Position numbers and translations under genes: made by a program. A stretch of DNA of 64,000 bases. Source: Motacilla alba alba. Taxonomy: Eukaryota > Chordata > Aves > Passeriformes > Motacillidae. The stretch spans positions 9,009,439-9,073,438 of the forward strand of contig NC_052030.1 of the NCBI RefSeq assembly GCF_015832195.1, written 5' to 3'. Position 1 is the stretch's first letter; every line of letters begins with the position of its first letter. The notes below the pieces were generated by a model that worked only from the letters and a program-made list of their open reading frames with translations, had not been told where the DNA came from and searched no databases. Positions 45,317 through 55,700 of the stretch are shown here, piece after piece.

Positions 45317-46130
45317 CAGAGCCCAGGGCCTGGGCACAGCCAGGAGCCCCTCAGTGCCCGCAGGTGCTCTCCTGTTCACAGCAGTGCTTGGGTGGTCACT
45401 GTGCCATGAAAACCGGGAGAGGAAATGTTTGCAACATGGAGAAATCCTGCTGAGCCCAGGGGTGATGGTAGCAGCTGGAGGGTCACAGGTCCTGGTGTCC
45501 CCAGCATCCCCGGGCGTGCCAGGCCAGGCTGTTCCCTGGGCTGGGAGGGGGAGAGCTGCCAACGTGGGGCTGCCTTTCTTCTTTCTCCAGAAGCAGGTGT
45601 TCGGTGTTTATCAGGGCTAACCAAACAATTTAAATTAATTAGGAGGGCATCTGCGACTGGCCCCTCACTGGGGTGTCATACCAGGATTTTATTGCTGTGA
45701 GTCTTCCATGGCTCCATCCCACCCCCAGCACCCCAGTGCTCTGTGGGATGGGCCTGATTGCAGCAGAGTTTTGTGCTGGAGGAAAACCAGAAAAAATATT
45801 CAACAAGGCTCTAGCATCCTGTGTGACATTTTCATATCAGATAGTTTCAATTTTTAATTCTGAACCAGCCTGTATTTCAATGGTTTCATTATTTATCACA
45901 TTATGTTTTGTGTTTTGCATTGTTACTCTTGTCTTCTATATTAATTTTGCATGATGAATTATTTTGCTTGAAGTCAAAATCAAAATGAAATCCAAACGAT
46001 TTTGTCAAAATTCAAAGGTTTTAGTTAAGCTGCAGCGAGGATTTCCAGCCCTTTCCTCCATACACAAGTTAACAATCTCCGTTTCTGCTCTCCTTCCAAA
46101 AAATTGCTTGAAACCTGGAATTCGTGCAGC
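45317..46130. other. Mixed stretch with an AT-rich part
   Basis: GC-rich to about 45600, then an AT-rich stretch at 45800-46020 with 'catgatgaattattttgctt' and simple A/T-rich words. A short regulatory island is possible. No gene recognised. Confidence 0.4.
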
Positions 46131-47330
46131 AGCTGTGCAGGGTGCTGTTGATTTCCTGCTCCCGTTGATGCTTTTCCTTCCTGTGGTGAGTGAAGGAGAG
46201 GGCTGGGGGGAGCGAGGGGCTCGGGGGCACCGGGTTTGGGGGTCTCAGGAGGAGCCAGACCCCGGCCAACCTGAGCCTGCCTGGGGCTTGGCCGCCAGCA
46301 CTGACCCAGCAGCAGGAGCACACATGGTAAGAGTTAGCGAGCAACATTCCCAAACTTGGTCATCTGTGCTCCCACACAGGCGCAGGGTGCCAAGGCACGC
46401 CGGGGCCGCTGCCCGGGGCCGGGGCTGGGGAGGGCAGTGGGTGCTCTGGTGAGTCCCAGAGAGGGAAAGATGCCTTGTAGGGATGGACGTTCACTCCTGG
46501 GAGGAAACAAAGTGATCTGTAAACTCCATCTTGAGTTGGACTGAGACTTTGGCCCAAAAAGGGAGGGATGATTGGTCTTTGTCCAAAACCTCAAAGCGTC
46601 TCAGATTGCCATTTTCAAACCGAGATTTTTCATCACAAAGTGGCTTTTATCAGTTAAGCCAAATTTGGGGTTCTGCCCTTGTTTTTTTGGAGGGAAAGCT
46701 TGAGGAAAATGGGTTCCACGACTTAGCATGAAACACAATATTTCAGTTGAGTTTCAGGCTTGCCCCCATACAGCCTTTTAATCATTTGTTGCCCTTAGGT
46801 TCAATATGTTTATTTTGGGGTTGATTTTCTGCCATGAAGCAAAAGCAAATTGCTGATTAGACTGATGTGAGTTCTTGGATGCGCTTGGGAAGGGAACAGG
46901 GACACACTCCTGTCCCATGTCCATCCTGGTGCTGGGAGCAGAGACCTGTGGGTCCTTCAAGGACTCTTTTCCCTCCCACTGCCCACATTCCCCTCTCTGA
47001 TTTTGGTTTTCCAATGCATTTTCCCAGGTGACTTCTTACTGCGTTGCATGGCGAGGGGCTGGGAGCAGGGAGCAGGGAGAGGGGTCAGGTTGGTGCGGAC
47101 ACAGCATCCTCTGCTCCCCGGCTGCCTGAGCATCCCTGGGCTGCACCAGCAGCCAAGGGACACCCACCCTCTCCTCGGGGTGTGTCCCATCCCCACACAG
47201 GGCCAGGGGCAGCCCAGGGGCACTGGGCTGTGCCCCGTTGCTGGCCAGGCGTGCTGGCCCACGGCGGCTCCGGGCGGGATTAGCCGGGTTAAACCGCTAA
47301 TGCAGCCGCTGCGTGGAAGGCTGCTTTCAG
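46131..47330. other. Mixed to GC-rich stretch
   Basis: No gene recognised. A G-quadruplex motif at 46205-46242 is listed separately. AT-rich patches lie at 46570-46700 and 46780-46870. Confidence 0.45.
46205..46242 (+). other. G-quadruplex-forming motif
   Basis: Runs of 6, 4, 5, 3 and 5 G separated by 3-5 base loops within 38 bases satisfy the four-tract rule on the plus strand. Confidence 0.75.
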
Positions 47331-47740
47331 TAAGTGGCTCCCTGTAGCTTATTTGACTCCAGGCCCAACTCTAATGTCTCAGTGGGCCTGTTACATTAAG
47401 CAGGCCCAAGTGGTAGGAGATTTAAAGCATCAAAATGAAGTGCTTTATCACTCCGTACTGTGTTCTTGGCTGCTTTCGTTGGCCTCACTTCACAGGCGCC
47501 GCAGCCTGCGAGCCGAGCCCTCTCGGCAGGCCCATTACAAATTCCACTTGTTGACGGTTGCCTTGTTGCAGGATTTAATGGTAGAATAATATTTACACAG
47601 TAAACTCCTCTGGAGGTGTTATAAACACCATAAAAAGGATTTTAGAAGCTTAATGAGCGTTAGTGAAGTCGAGACAGGATAATGTGGCAACTGTGCACTG
47701 TAATCTGATTTGGCACCTTCTGCACAGCAGGAGTTAGTGG
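47331..47740. promoter_or_regulatory. Strong candidate conserved non-coding element
   Basis: A unique, repeat-free block of about 400 bases. A perfect 8-base inverted repeat (TGGGCCTG at 47383-47390 and CAGGCCCA at 47401-47408) encloses 'ttacattaag'. The half-site recurs as 'caggccca' at about 47358 and 47528. Other words are 'gcaggatttaatggtagaat' and 'agaagcttaatgagcgttag'. Repeated GGCCCA half-sites could bind a dimeric factor, possibly of nuclear-receptor or TFAP2 type. That assignment is speculative. Confidence 0.45.
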
Positions 47741-47756
47741 GTGGAAGAGCTTTTTA

Positions 47757-47772
47757 CTTTTTTTTTTTTTTG
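47757..47772 (+). repeat. Poly-T tract
   Basis: About 16 T residues. Confidence 0.95.
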
Positions 47773-48021
47773 TTTTAGTGTGTAATATTGTTTGTTTAGC
47801 ACAGTGCTGAATGGGGGCTCTAGAGCCAGGTGCTCACAGACTGGCTGACACCAGTGCCCACCAGGGTGGGGAGCACAGGCACTGCCGGAACCTCCGGTCA
47901 GGACATCGTGGTCTCTTTGTGTCAGATGTGACAGGATCAGTGTTTGAGCCAGTTCAATCCTCAGTGACACAGCCCTGCATATGTTTATAATGGTCACAGC
48001 AAGAATTCTGGGACATCAAAC
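47773..48021. other. Mixed stretch
   Basis: No feature recognised between the poly-T and the CR1 copy. Confidence 0.5.
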
Positions 48022-48256
48022 TGACAGACAGTAGGTTTAGATAAGAGATTAGGAGGGAATCCTTCCCTGTGAGGGTGGGGAGGCCCTGGCTCAGGGTGCC
48101 CAGAGAAGCTGTGGCTGCCCCTGGATCCCTGGAAGTGTCCCAGACTGGTTGGATGGAGCTTGGAGCAACCTGGAAGAGTGGAAGGTGTCCCTGCCCATGG
48201 CATCCTAACTTTAGGGTCCCTTTCAACCCAAACCATCCTTCTATTCTTTGATGATG
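48022..48256 (+). mobile_element. CR1 LINE 3' fragment
   Basis: The plus strand reads 'taggtttagataagagatta', 'gcccagagaagctgtggctg', 'ccctggatccctggaagtgt', 'gcttggagcaacctggaaga', 'ggaaggtgtccctgcccatg' and ends with the degraded tail 'ttctattctttgatga'. It is 5'-truncated and inactive. This sub-type is typical of songbird genomes. Confidence 0.95.
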
Positions 48257-49691
48257 ATTTTGGGCACGGGGAGCCAGGCAGGCAGCAGCAATGGGACCAG
48301 TGGCTCTCCCACTGGGTGAGGCAGGCGATGGGTGATGATTTTGGGGCCGGGCAGCACTGCAAACAGCCCAGTTTGGGGGCTGTGCCAGGGAGCTGACTGG
48401 CTCCTGCCATCCCTGGGCTGGCCCAGACCCCTGGCACAGAGAGGGGTGCAGGAGGGGCAGCCCTGGGAGCAGCAGGCACAGGCTCACCCCAGCAGCCTCC
48501 TGCTGCCCCGTGTTGTGATTTTCATGTTGTAATTCCTGTTTTCCCCTTGAGCTGAGCTGCAAATAGCCCTGTTGTGTGTGTGCATTCCCACCTGGACATG
48601 CACCCAGGGGCACAGGGGTTCGGGGTGTTGCAGGAGCAGTTGAGACTCAGCCCGGCTTGGGGATTCACATGCAGATATTTCCAGGTTTGTCTCTGGGAGG
48701 CAGCGAGGGAGCAGCTCCTCTGTGAGGGGCTCCGTGGGCACCTCCCAGGGCAGGGAGGATGGAGGATGGTCCCTGCCCATCTGTGCCCGGGGCTGCCTTC
48801 TGCAGGTGAAAGGAGGGTTGGTGGTGGGAGCCTTCCTGTTTCTGCAGAGTGCTGATTACCAAAGGGATCTTCTTGGCTGCCTGCTGGAATGACTTTTCAG
48901 GGTTTAGACGATTTTTCATTTTCAATTTTGAATGTTTCCATATATTTTGTTTTGCTGTTGCATAAACACATACAAGGCTTTTTAAAAAACAAATCTATTT
49001 AATGAATACTGTCAAAAACTGTGAATTTTTTTCAACTTCAGAACCCACCCCAAAGGTGAGGAGCAGTGTTTCAGCCATGAAGTGACTGGCTGCCTCCCCC
49101 ACAGCCCCCCTCCCATTCCTGGCCCTGCTCCCACAGCACAGAGTCCCCCATCCACCTGCCTGGAGTCAGACCCATCCCCTCTCCCCAGACACTCTGTGGG
49201 GGCTGGTGGACTTCAGGGACTTGGATTTTGACACTCCAGGAACTACCCCCAGCCTTTCCAATTTCCGAGGGATGTGAGCAGCCATGGATCTCAAGACTGA
49301 CTTGCCAGCAGCAAAAAGCTGCCTTTTGTAAATAAGCCAATATTTTCTTTCTTTCAAGGGGAAGCTGACAAAGATCAATACCAGCCTGCAAAAGACATTG
49401 CCCTCTTAAGAATTAGCCCTTTGCAGAATCATTAATCCAGGAAGCTGTTATGGGGTGACAAGAGCACAGAGGCTCTGCCAGCTCCTGGAGGGATGGCAGC
49501 AACATCCCCTTATGCACAGAAAAACAAACCAAATGAGCTCGCTGAGAAAATCGTGGCCACGGGCTCGTTCTGCCCAAGGAACCCATTGGACTTTAATTAA
49601 GGAAGGCTGGCTGCACTCTTAATCAGTGTCATTAAAGTTTCCTGGTGCTCTGCTCTCATTTGACTTCCACGAGGTCTGTGCAGGGCTGGGC
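48257..49691. other. Mixed stretch with an AT-rich patch
   Basis: GC-rich unique sequence, with an AT-rich patch at 48890-49040 ('cattttcaattttgaatgtt', 'aaaacaaatctatttaatga'). A second patch at 49585-49640 contains 'ggactttaattaaggaaggc'. No gene recognised. Confidence 0.45.
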
Positions 49692-49853
49692 TGGTGGCAT
49701 GTTGTGGCTGCCCCACCCCTGGAAGTGCCCACGGTCAGGTTGGATGGGGCTTGGAGCAACCTGGGGTGGTGGAAGGTGTCCCTGCCCATGGCAGGGGGTT
49801 GAAATAGGATGGTCTTTAAGGTCCCTTCCAACCCAAACCACTCTGATTCTGTG
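49692..49853 (+). mobile_element. CR1 LINE 3' fragment
   Basis: 'tgttgtggctgccccacccc', 'ttggatggggcttggagcaa', 'ggaaggtgtccctgcccatg', 'ggtctttaaggtcccttcca', 'acccaaaccactctgattct' define a plus-sense CR1 tail with a well-preserved 3' end. Confidence 0.95.
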
Positions 49854-51044
49854 TCCCCTGTGCCACCCTCCATCCCTGCAGCAGGGCAGCGTGTCCCTGT
49901 CCCAGCCCTGCCAGCTTCTCTCCTGGCAGCAGCCGGGCCACTCAGGCTCAGCGGCTGCTGCGAGGGCAGGGAGAGCTCAGGTGTTTGCAGGGAGCAGGGC
50001 TGGCCAGCTGTGGCTCAGTAAATGAGGTGTGGATCACAATTAGCCAATAAGGAATCATTTTTTACAATTTTTCAGGTTAAGCTCATCGGGGGCTCCATTA
50101 GCCATGGCCACCCCTACAAATCTGGGGAGTGACCCACCTGCCTGGGAAGAGGCTACAGGGTGGATGGGGGAGCTGCCATCACCAGCAGCATTTCTCTGCC
50201 TCTGTGTGCAAGCTCTTCACCTTCTCCTGCTCTTTTCAGCTCTGTTCTTTCCCTCTGGTTTGCATCAGGAATGCAGCTGACTGTGAAGCAGCTCAGTGGA
50301 GCTCAGGACAGGTCTCTGGAATTGAGGAAACTCCATAAAACTGGCTCCCAATCCCTCCTGGGCCAACAGGACAGTTTGCTCCCTTGAAATAAAATGCTGT
50401 TGGGCCACAGCACAGCACAGTGACACGGCGGTGGCATTGCCGTGGAGGCTCTGCTGCAGCACCGGGGAAGGTGCCTGTGGGGCAGCTGGGCAGGCCCTGA
50501 CCCTCACCCCTGCACAGGGTGAGCCAATCTCACCTATTATCTGATTTAAACAAGGAGAAAAACCAGCCAAAACCCCAGACCCTGGCGTGTTTGGTGAGCA
50601 GCTAGAGATGGAAAAATCATTCCAAATAAGGCATTTGTCACAACATTGCAGGGTCACCCGCTAAGGCAGGGATGCTGAAGAGGGAAACAGCTCTTAGGGG
50701 TAATTACAATTTGTAAGAAGTTTTGCAGTGGCTCTGTAATTGTCTGGGGGTGGCCATTGGCACTGCAGCGCTGGGAAAGCACCACAATAGAGCTTTAATT
50801 TGCAGGGCTGGAACCGTGAAGCCAGAAGTGGTTTGGGAATTATTGCTAATCTTTTTGGATTCAGCCATTCATGCGCTGGCCCAGGCACAGGTTTGGGTTA
50901 CAGGAACTGTGAGCAGGGGTCTCACACTGCCCCAGCACCTCCTGCCTGAGCTCCCACAGCTTTGGGGGAGCTGGAGCAAACGTTGTTTCACTTCCACCCT
51001 AGCCAGGAGCTCTCAGCTCCTTCGAGGCTCCCATGGGAGAACTT
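49854..51044. other. Mixed stretch with AT-rich patches
   Basis: Patches at 50025-50085 ('cacaattagccaataaggaa') and 50690-50750 ('gggtaattacaatttgtaag') resemble regulatory sequence. The rest is GC-rich unique sequence. No gene recognised. Confidence 0.45.
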
Positions 51045-51290
51045 ATAAAGAGGAAGAATGTTGCCTTATCACCTTTCCTTAATGAAAGGGGCTCCAAGAG
51101 AGCTGGGAAGGACTTTGGACAAGGGCCAGGAGTGACAGGACAAGAGGGAATGGCTTCCCACTGCCAGAGGGGGATTAGGTGGGATATTGGGAAGAAGCTG
51201 CTCTCTGTGAGGGTGGAGAAGCCCTGGCTCAGGTATTCCAGAGAAGGTGTTCCTGCTCCTGGTTCACACGTGGCTGAGAGGGGAGCGCAG
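51045..51290 (+). mobile_element. CR1 LINE fragment
   Basis: 'ggggctccaagagagctggg', 'ggactttggacaagggccag', 'gagtgacaggacaagaggga', 'ggtgggatattgggaagaag' and 'tgagggtggagaagccctgg' follow the avian CR1 order on plus. The extreme 3' tail is missing or too degraded to place. Confidence 0.9.
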
Positions 51291-51399
51291 GAAGGGAATT
51301 TCTGCCACGAGAGCTCCTTTGCTCTTGGTCCCTCCATCCCCTGCCAGTGTGGAGCAGCGCAGCTCTGTCACATCAGGCAGCTGCCCGTGTTCGGCAGAG

Positions 51400-51885
51400 T
51401 TAAAAAAAAAAAAAAAATCACACTTTTTTCATTTGTGCTGATTTGCATATTAATAGTTTGCATATTAAACAACTACTTCAGAGGGTGGGCGGGCTAATGA
51501 ATGCAGCAGTCTCCTCTATTTTAACTCAATTTGCCTCATCCATATTCCAATGACTTTGGGGATTGGTATTCAGTTTTCATTGAAATTATCCAAGCCAGAC
51601 CTAATTTGTGCTGCCCTTCCATTAATCCAATTAATTAGCACCATTGATGTGTGCTGCCTTTGTGAGGCGCTTTGTGTGTGCTAATGACAGCCTGGGATCA
51701 GAGCGAGTAACGAGCGAACCAAAGGAGCGTTTGACCCCTCCTGGACCCTCGCACAATGCAGCACTTTGGAGCCTGGAGGCCCTAATTTAGGTTCGATAGT
51801 CCAAATTATAGACAATAATTCAATATTCTTTGTGGGGAGCTGAGCAAGTGTCACCCTGTCATTTGTTTAGCTTATAAATTTTTTT
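51400..51885. promoter_or_regulatory. AT-rich island with tandem octamer-like sites
   Basis: After a poly-A run (51403-51417) lies ATTTGCATATTAA at 51441-51453, and then a repeat of TTTGCATATTAA at 51457-51468 (15-base spacing). The block continues with 'ccattaatccaattaattag' near 51619 and 'ccaaattatagacaataatt' near 51801. POU- and homeodomain-type words are dense. The role is inferred. Confidence 0.45.
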
Positions 51886-53300
51886 TTTTCCCCGTGCCTC
51901 TTTATTTATGTATTTTTTTCCCCTTTTCATTATTTTCCAACCTGGCCTTCCTGCTCCACCTCCAGCATTGATTTCTGACCTTGTTCCGCTGAGAGGGCTG
52001 AGGATCTCTTTACTCTGAAGGAATTCATTAACCTTTCCCCTGCCCAGAACTGGAGAGAAAATCTTTATATTTTTAAGTAAGGCAAATAAACAGTGGCAGT
52101 GACTAGCAGAGTCCCCTCTCTGGCTGCTCCCCAAGAACTCCTGCGCCAGCTTAGGAACTGCTCCTGGGTTTCATTTTTTGGGTCATTTTTGGTTAGAGAT
52201 ATGGTTTAAATACTGGCTCAGCTTCTCCAGGCCCTGCTCAATGAGCCTGTGGGTCCTGCCTAACTCAGCACAGTCCGTGATTCTGTGATGAGTTTCTGCA
52301 CTGGTGACCACCTCACTTCTTCCCCTTGCTGTGGCCCAGCCCCAGCGTCCCCAGAGTGGCCAAGACCAATTTAAATTGGTGCAATTAAACGTGGCAGAAG
52401 AGCAGCAAAAAGCCATTCCCATGGCCACAGCTGCTGGGCCAGGACACGTCCTCGGAGTGCCACCAAAGCCCCAAAGGGAAAGGGGATGTGGAGGAGCTGC
52501 AGATGTGTCCAGATGCTGAGGAAGCAGCCACTGCACCTGGCATGGCTGTTCTCCCCCGCTGCTCCTTCCCTGGCTCACCAGAGGAGGAGAAGCTATTGCA
52601 GGAAGCATTTAGCTGTGGTTATCCACAGGTAGGTCACTAAACTCATTAAGGTAATTAATTACAGGCGGCACATTCACTGTGTCCACAAGTGTTTGAATTG
52701 TGAGGAGACAGGAATTGTCAACGCCTGGGAGGACAGAGAGTCAATTTGCACAGGGATATGGAGATTTGGGTGCTCAGCTTCCTTGTAACTGGAACTAAAG
52801 CTGAAGGGTTTTTCAGGAAAAATCTCAGGGAGGCAAGGAAACCCTGCTGCAGGAAGGCTGTGTGTGATTTGGTGGAACCATTGTTTGGGGTGAAACAAAT
52901 CATTTGAGGCTTTTAAAAATCTCACAACTGATAATTTAAAAAGTGCTACAGGAATAAAGGTTGAACCTGGCTTTAACTCTACTTTTCTTTTTCCCCACTA
53001 CTACCAAAAATTCACTCTGGGAAAAGGGGTGTGGTTCTGTGCTGTGCAAGAATGAGGCTTTCCAGAATTTTTCCAGAGGTTTCCTGGTCACACCTTCTGG
53101 CAGGCAGGCTGGGGTCCCCCTCCTGTGGTTCTGGTGGCTCAAGGTGCTGCCAGAGGTGTTCACTCCTTGCTGGGCTGGGACTGTGGCACAGGGGACATTG
53201 TGTCTGTGCTGTGTCCCCATCGAGCCACAGGAATGGGTTTGGCATTGCTGAATGGGGACCCTCCTCCTGTGGCTCTCCACGCTGTTCCCAATCACTCCTC
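51886..53300. other. Mixed stretch, one possible CR1 remnant
   Basis: A poly-T/C run lies at 51880-51925. At about 52195-52295, 'gcttctccaggccctgctca' through 'cacagtccgtgattctgtga' vaguely resembles a decayed CR1-type end, but I cannot assign it. An AT-rich patch with 'aaggtaattaattacaggcg' is near 52650. No gene recognised. Confidence 0.4.
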
Positions 53301-55090
53301 AGCATTATAAATCATGCTGTTGCAATAGCAGCTTATACACTCAGTTGCCTGCAAGATTTTCCTGATTAACCTTAAAATCTGCTATAAATCTTATTCCCTT
53401 CCTTTCTCATGGAGCTTCAGGAACACAAGCAGGCTCTACTGCTGCTGGGGCTGAGGTGCTGCCTGCACTGTGCCAGCTAAAGTGGGCCAGGGGAGCTAAA
53501 AAAACCCATTGAAACCTCTCTCCTCCCAGGGTCCCGTGTTCTCTGAGGAGGAGGAGGAGGAGGGACACAGAGCCATGGGCAGCTGTTTCCTGCAGCTCCA
53601 GCTTTGCCAGGCTCCAGGGGCTTCCCAAACTTTTGATAACCCCTCCGGATGACATTTGGTGGTGGCAAGAAGAGCGAGTGAAGCACCCAAAGGCAGGTGG
53701 CACTGAATGGGTATTTATTCCTTTGTCTGAGGTGCGGGCCCTTGTACCAACCTACACGATCCCTCTGCCTGTCTGGCACTGCTGCAGTAAGATCCCGTTT
53801 AGTGGCATCACTCAGGACTTGTCACATTATGGGATGTCACAACATGTCAGGCTCTGACAGGCTGGATACCTGCTATTAACTCGAGACTAGTTGCAAATAC
53901 AAAATAGAGGTGGTGAGTGAAGGCAGTGCCAGGAGCAGGGCGGATGCCGGTGCTGGCACTCAGGGTATGGCTCTGCCAGCCCAGCTTTGCAGAGTAGCCC
54001 AGGGCTCTGGCATGCTCAGCTTGGAGACGGGAACACAGCCTCCAAAATGGTGCCAGAGAGCTGGATTTGGAAAAAAAAATTCCTCCTGACACCAAAGTGT
54101 CGGTTGAATCCTGACAGAGCATCCTGGCACTGTCAGCACCCCCAGGAGCAGCAGCACCTGCAGCCTGTCCCTGCTGGGGCTGTGCTGGGCCTGATGCTCC
54201 TGGGAAAGGTGGAGGAGCAGGACAAGGATGGAGGCTGAAGTGTGCTCTGGGGAGGGATTCCTTCCTGCTGCTGCCTCTGGCCTGTGGAAGTCCCTGAAGC
54301 CAGTTTGATGAATTGGCTGCCTGTGAGTGCAGCACAACAAACAGTCGATCAGGTTTCCTTTTGCCCCTGTTGTGATAGAATTCACCTTTAAATCAGAAGT
54401 TTAATTACAGCATCACCCTCCCTCATCAAGCCCTTCCTCCCAGCAACTGGACAAGCCCTGTCTTGAAGGGAGTTTGGCCTCCAGGACCTCACCTGGGACA
54501 TCTGGGAGGTGTGGAGTCGCATGGACCGGGTGAGGGAGGGTCCTGCTGCAGGAGATGGGACTGTGGGAGGGGAAACAGCTGGAACCTGGCGGCTGGGGCA
54601 GAGGGAGGGTGCTGCTGGGGCTCCCTGTGGGGAGCACAGAGGGGCTGTGCTGTGGTCACCAGTGACAATCCCCGGGTGTTTCTGCTCCTGGTACCCACAG
54701 GCACTCTGTGAGGAGCACCTTTGGTTTGGGAGCAGGAGCTGCAGCCCTCTGGGGCTGACTGGGGGAGAGGAGAGTTGAGTCCAGCTCTGCTGGAGGCCAA
54801 GGCAGAGCTCATGAGCCGCTGTTGGAATCCTGGCACCTCCACCTGGTGCTGCTGGCTGCTGCCCTGCGCGTCTGGAGCTGTGGCAGCCACGTCTTTCAAC
54901 AGATCCCAGGTGGATGACAGCTCTCCGTCCCTCCTTGTCCTGGAATGTCCCCGGCTAGCTGGCTGATGCATCCTCACCATCCAGCTGAGTCGGGGGCACC
55001 CAAGCAGAACCCGGCACCCCCTGACACCCCAGAGGGGCCAATCCTCCGTGCCCGCGCTCCCTGCGCCGCTACAGAACCCCCTTGGCTCCC
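53301..55090. other. Mixed to GC-rich stretch, nothing recognised
   Basis: AT patch at 53300-53410. A (GAG)n run at about 53545-53563 gives Glu-rich or Ser-rich frames. A minus frame of 207 codons (54489-55112) overlaps other open frames and has no recognisable domain. Confidence 0.45.
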
Positions 55091-55700
55091 ATAGTCCCTC
55101 ATGCTGTAACAAGCCAAAAACCAGGCTGGTTTTTATTTGCTTTATTATTAAGCTGATGAGGTTATTTAGCCCGTTTTATGCCCCATTAAATTCTGTGTTT
55201 GAGATTCTGTGGAGCGCTTTGCAAACACGCGCTCCGCGCCCGCCAGCGCCGCCGCCGGGGTTTGCCTCGGAGCACCCACACCCCTGTTTGCTCCCTGGGT
55301 ATTCTCTGCTTCCCCAGCCTGCTGTGGCTCAGAGAGATGAATGCTCTGTCTGTTATTGTCACCTCTTCTCACTTTTCTTTTTCTTCTTCTTTTTTTTTTT
55401 TTCTTTTTTTTTCCATGCTCTCATCGCTACCTTGAGTGCTTCTTATTTTCCTTGCCTCTGCAAGAAGCCATAAAATTCCCCAGCCCGTGTGTGGTGTGGT
55501 GTGCACTTACAAATTACCACTGAAAAATGAATTGCCTTGACAAAATCTAATGTTTTGTGACACAGCACAAATATGCATTTCATTCTTGAAGAGAAGGAAA
55601 AGGAGCTCATTGGAAATATTAAATTAAGCAGTGTAACAGCTGAAAATAATTTGGTTTTCTGCTCTGTTGCTTGTGATTTGGTACGGAGTTTGAGGTGGCA
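55091..55700. other. AT-rich stretch with pyrimidine tract
   Basis: Includes 'ttgctttattattaagctga' and 'ttagcccgttttatgcccca' (55135-55190), a CpG-rich patch at 55225-55260, a T/C-rich tract at 55374-55412, and AT-rich unique sequence to 55700. The parts flanking the tract resemble other candidate elements. Confidence 0.35.

Noticed and set aside
44443..45620. Frames of 260-367 codons over the CCAT array
   Set aside because: They are the same artefact as above on the opposite strand. The non-repeat ends are short and unrecognised.
51788..51802. tRNA T-loop-like 'ggttcgatagtcc'
   Set aside because: No matching A-box or cloverleaf arms can be found around it.
52185..52300. Possible CR1 or LTR end
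   Set aside because: The only resemblance is the final 'gattctgtgat' type words. The body does not follow CR1 order, and no LTR boundaries or duplicated target site are visible.
54489..55112. 207-codon minus-strand open frame
   Set aside because: Overlaps several other frames and has a low-complexity Ser/Gln/Pro translation without a recognised domain.
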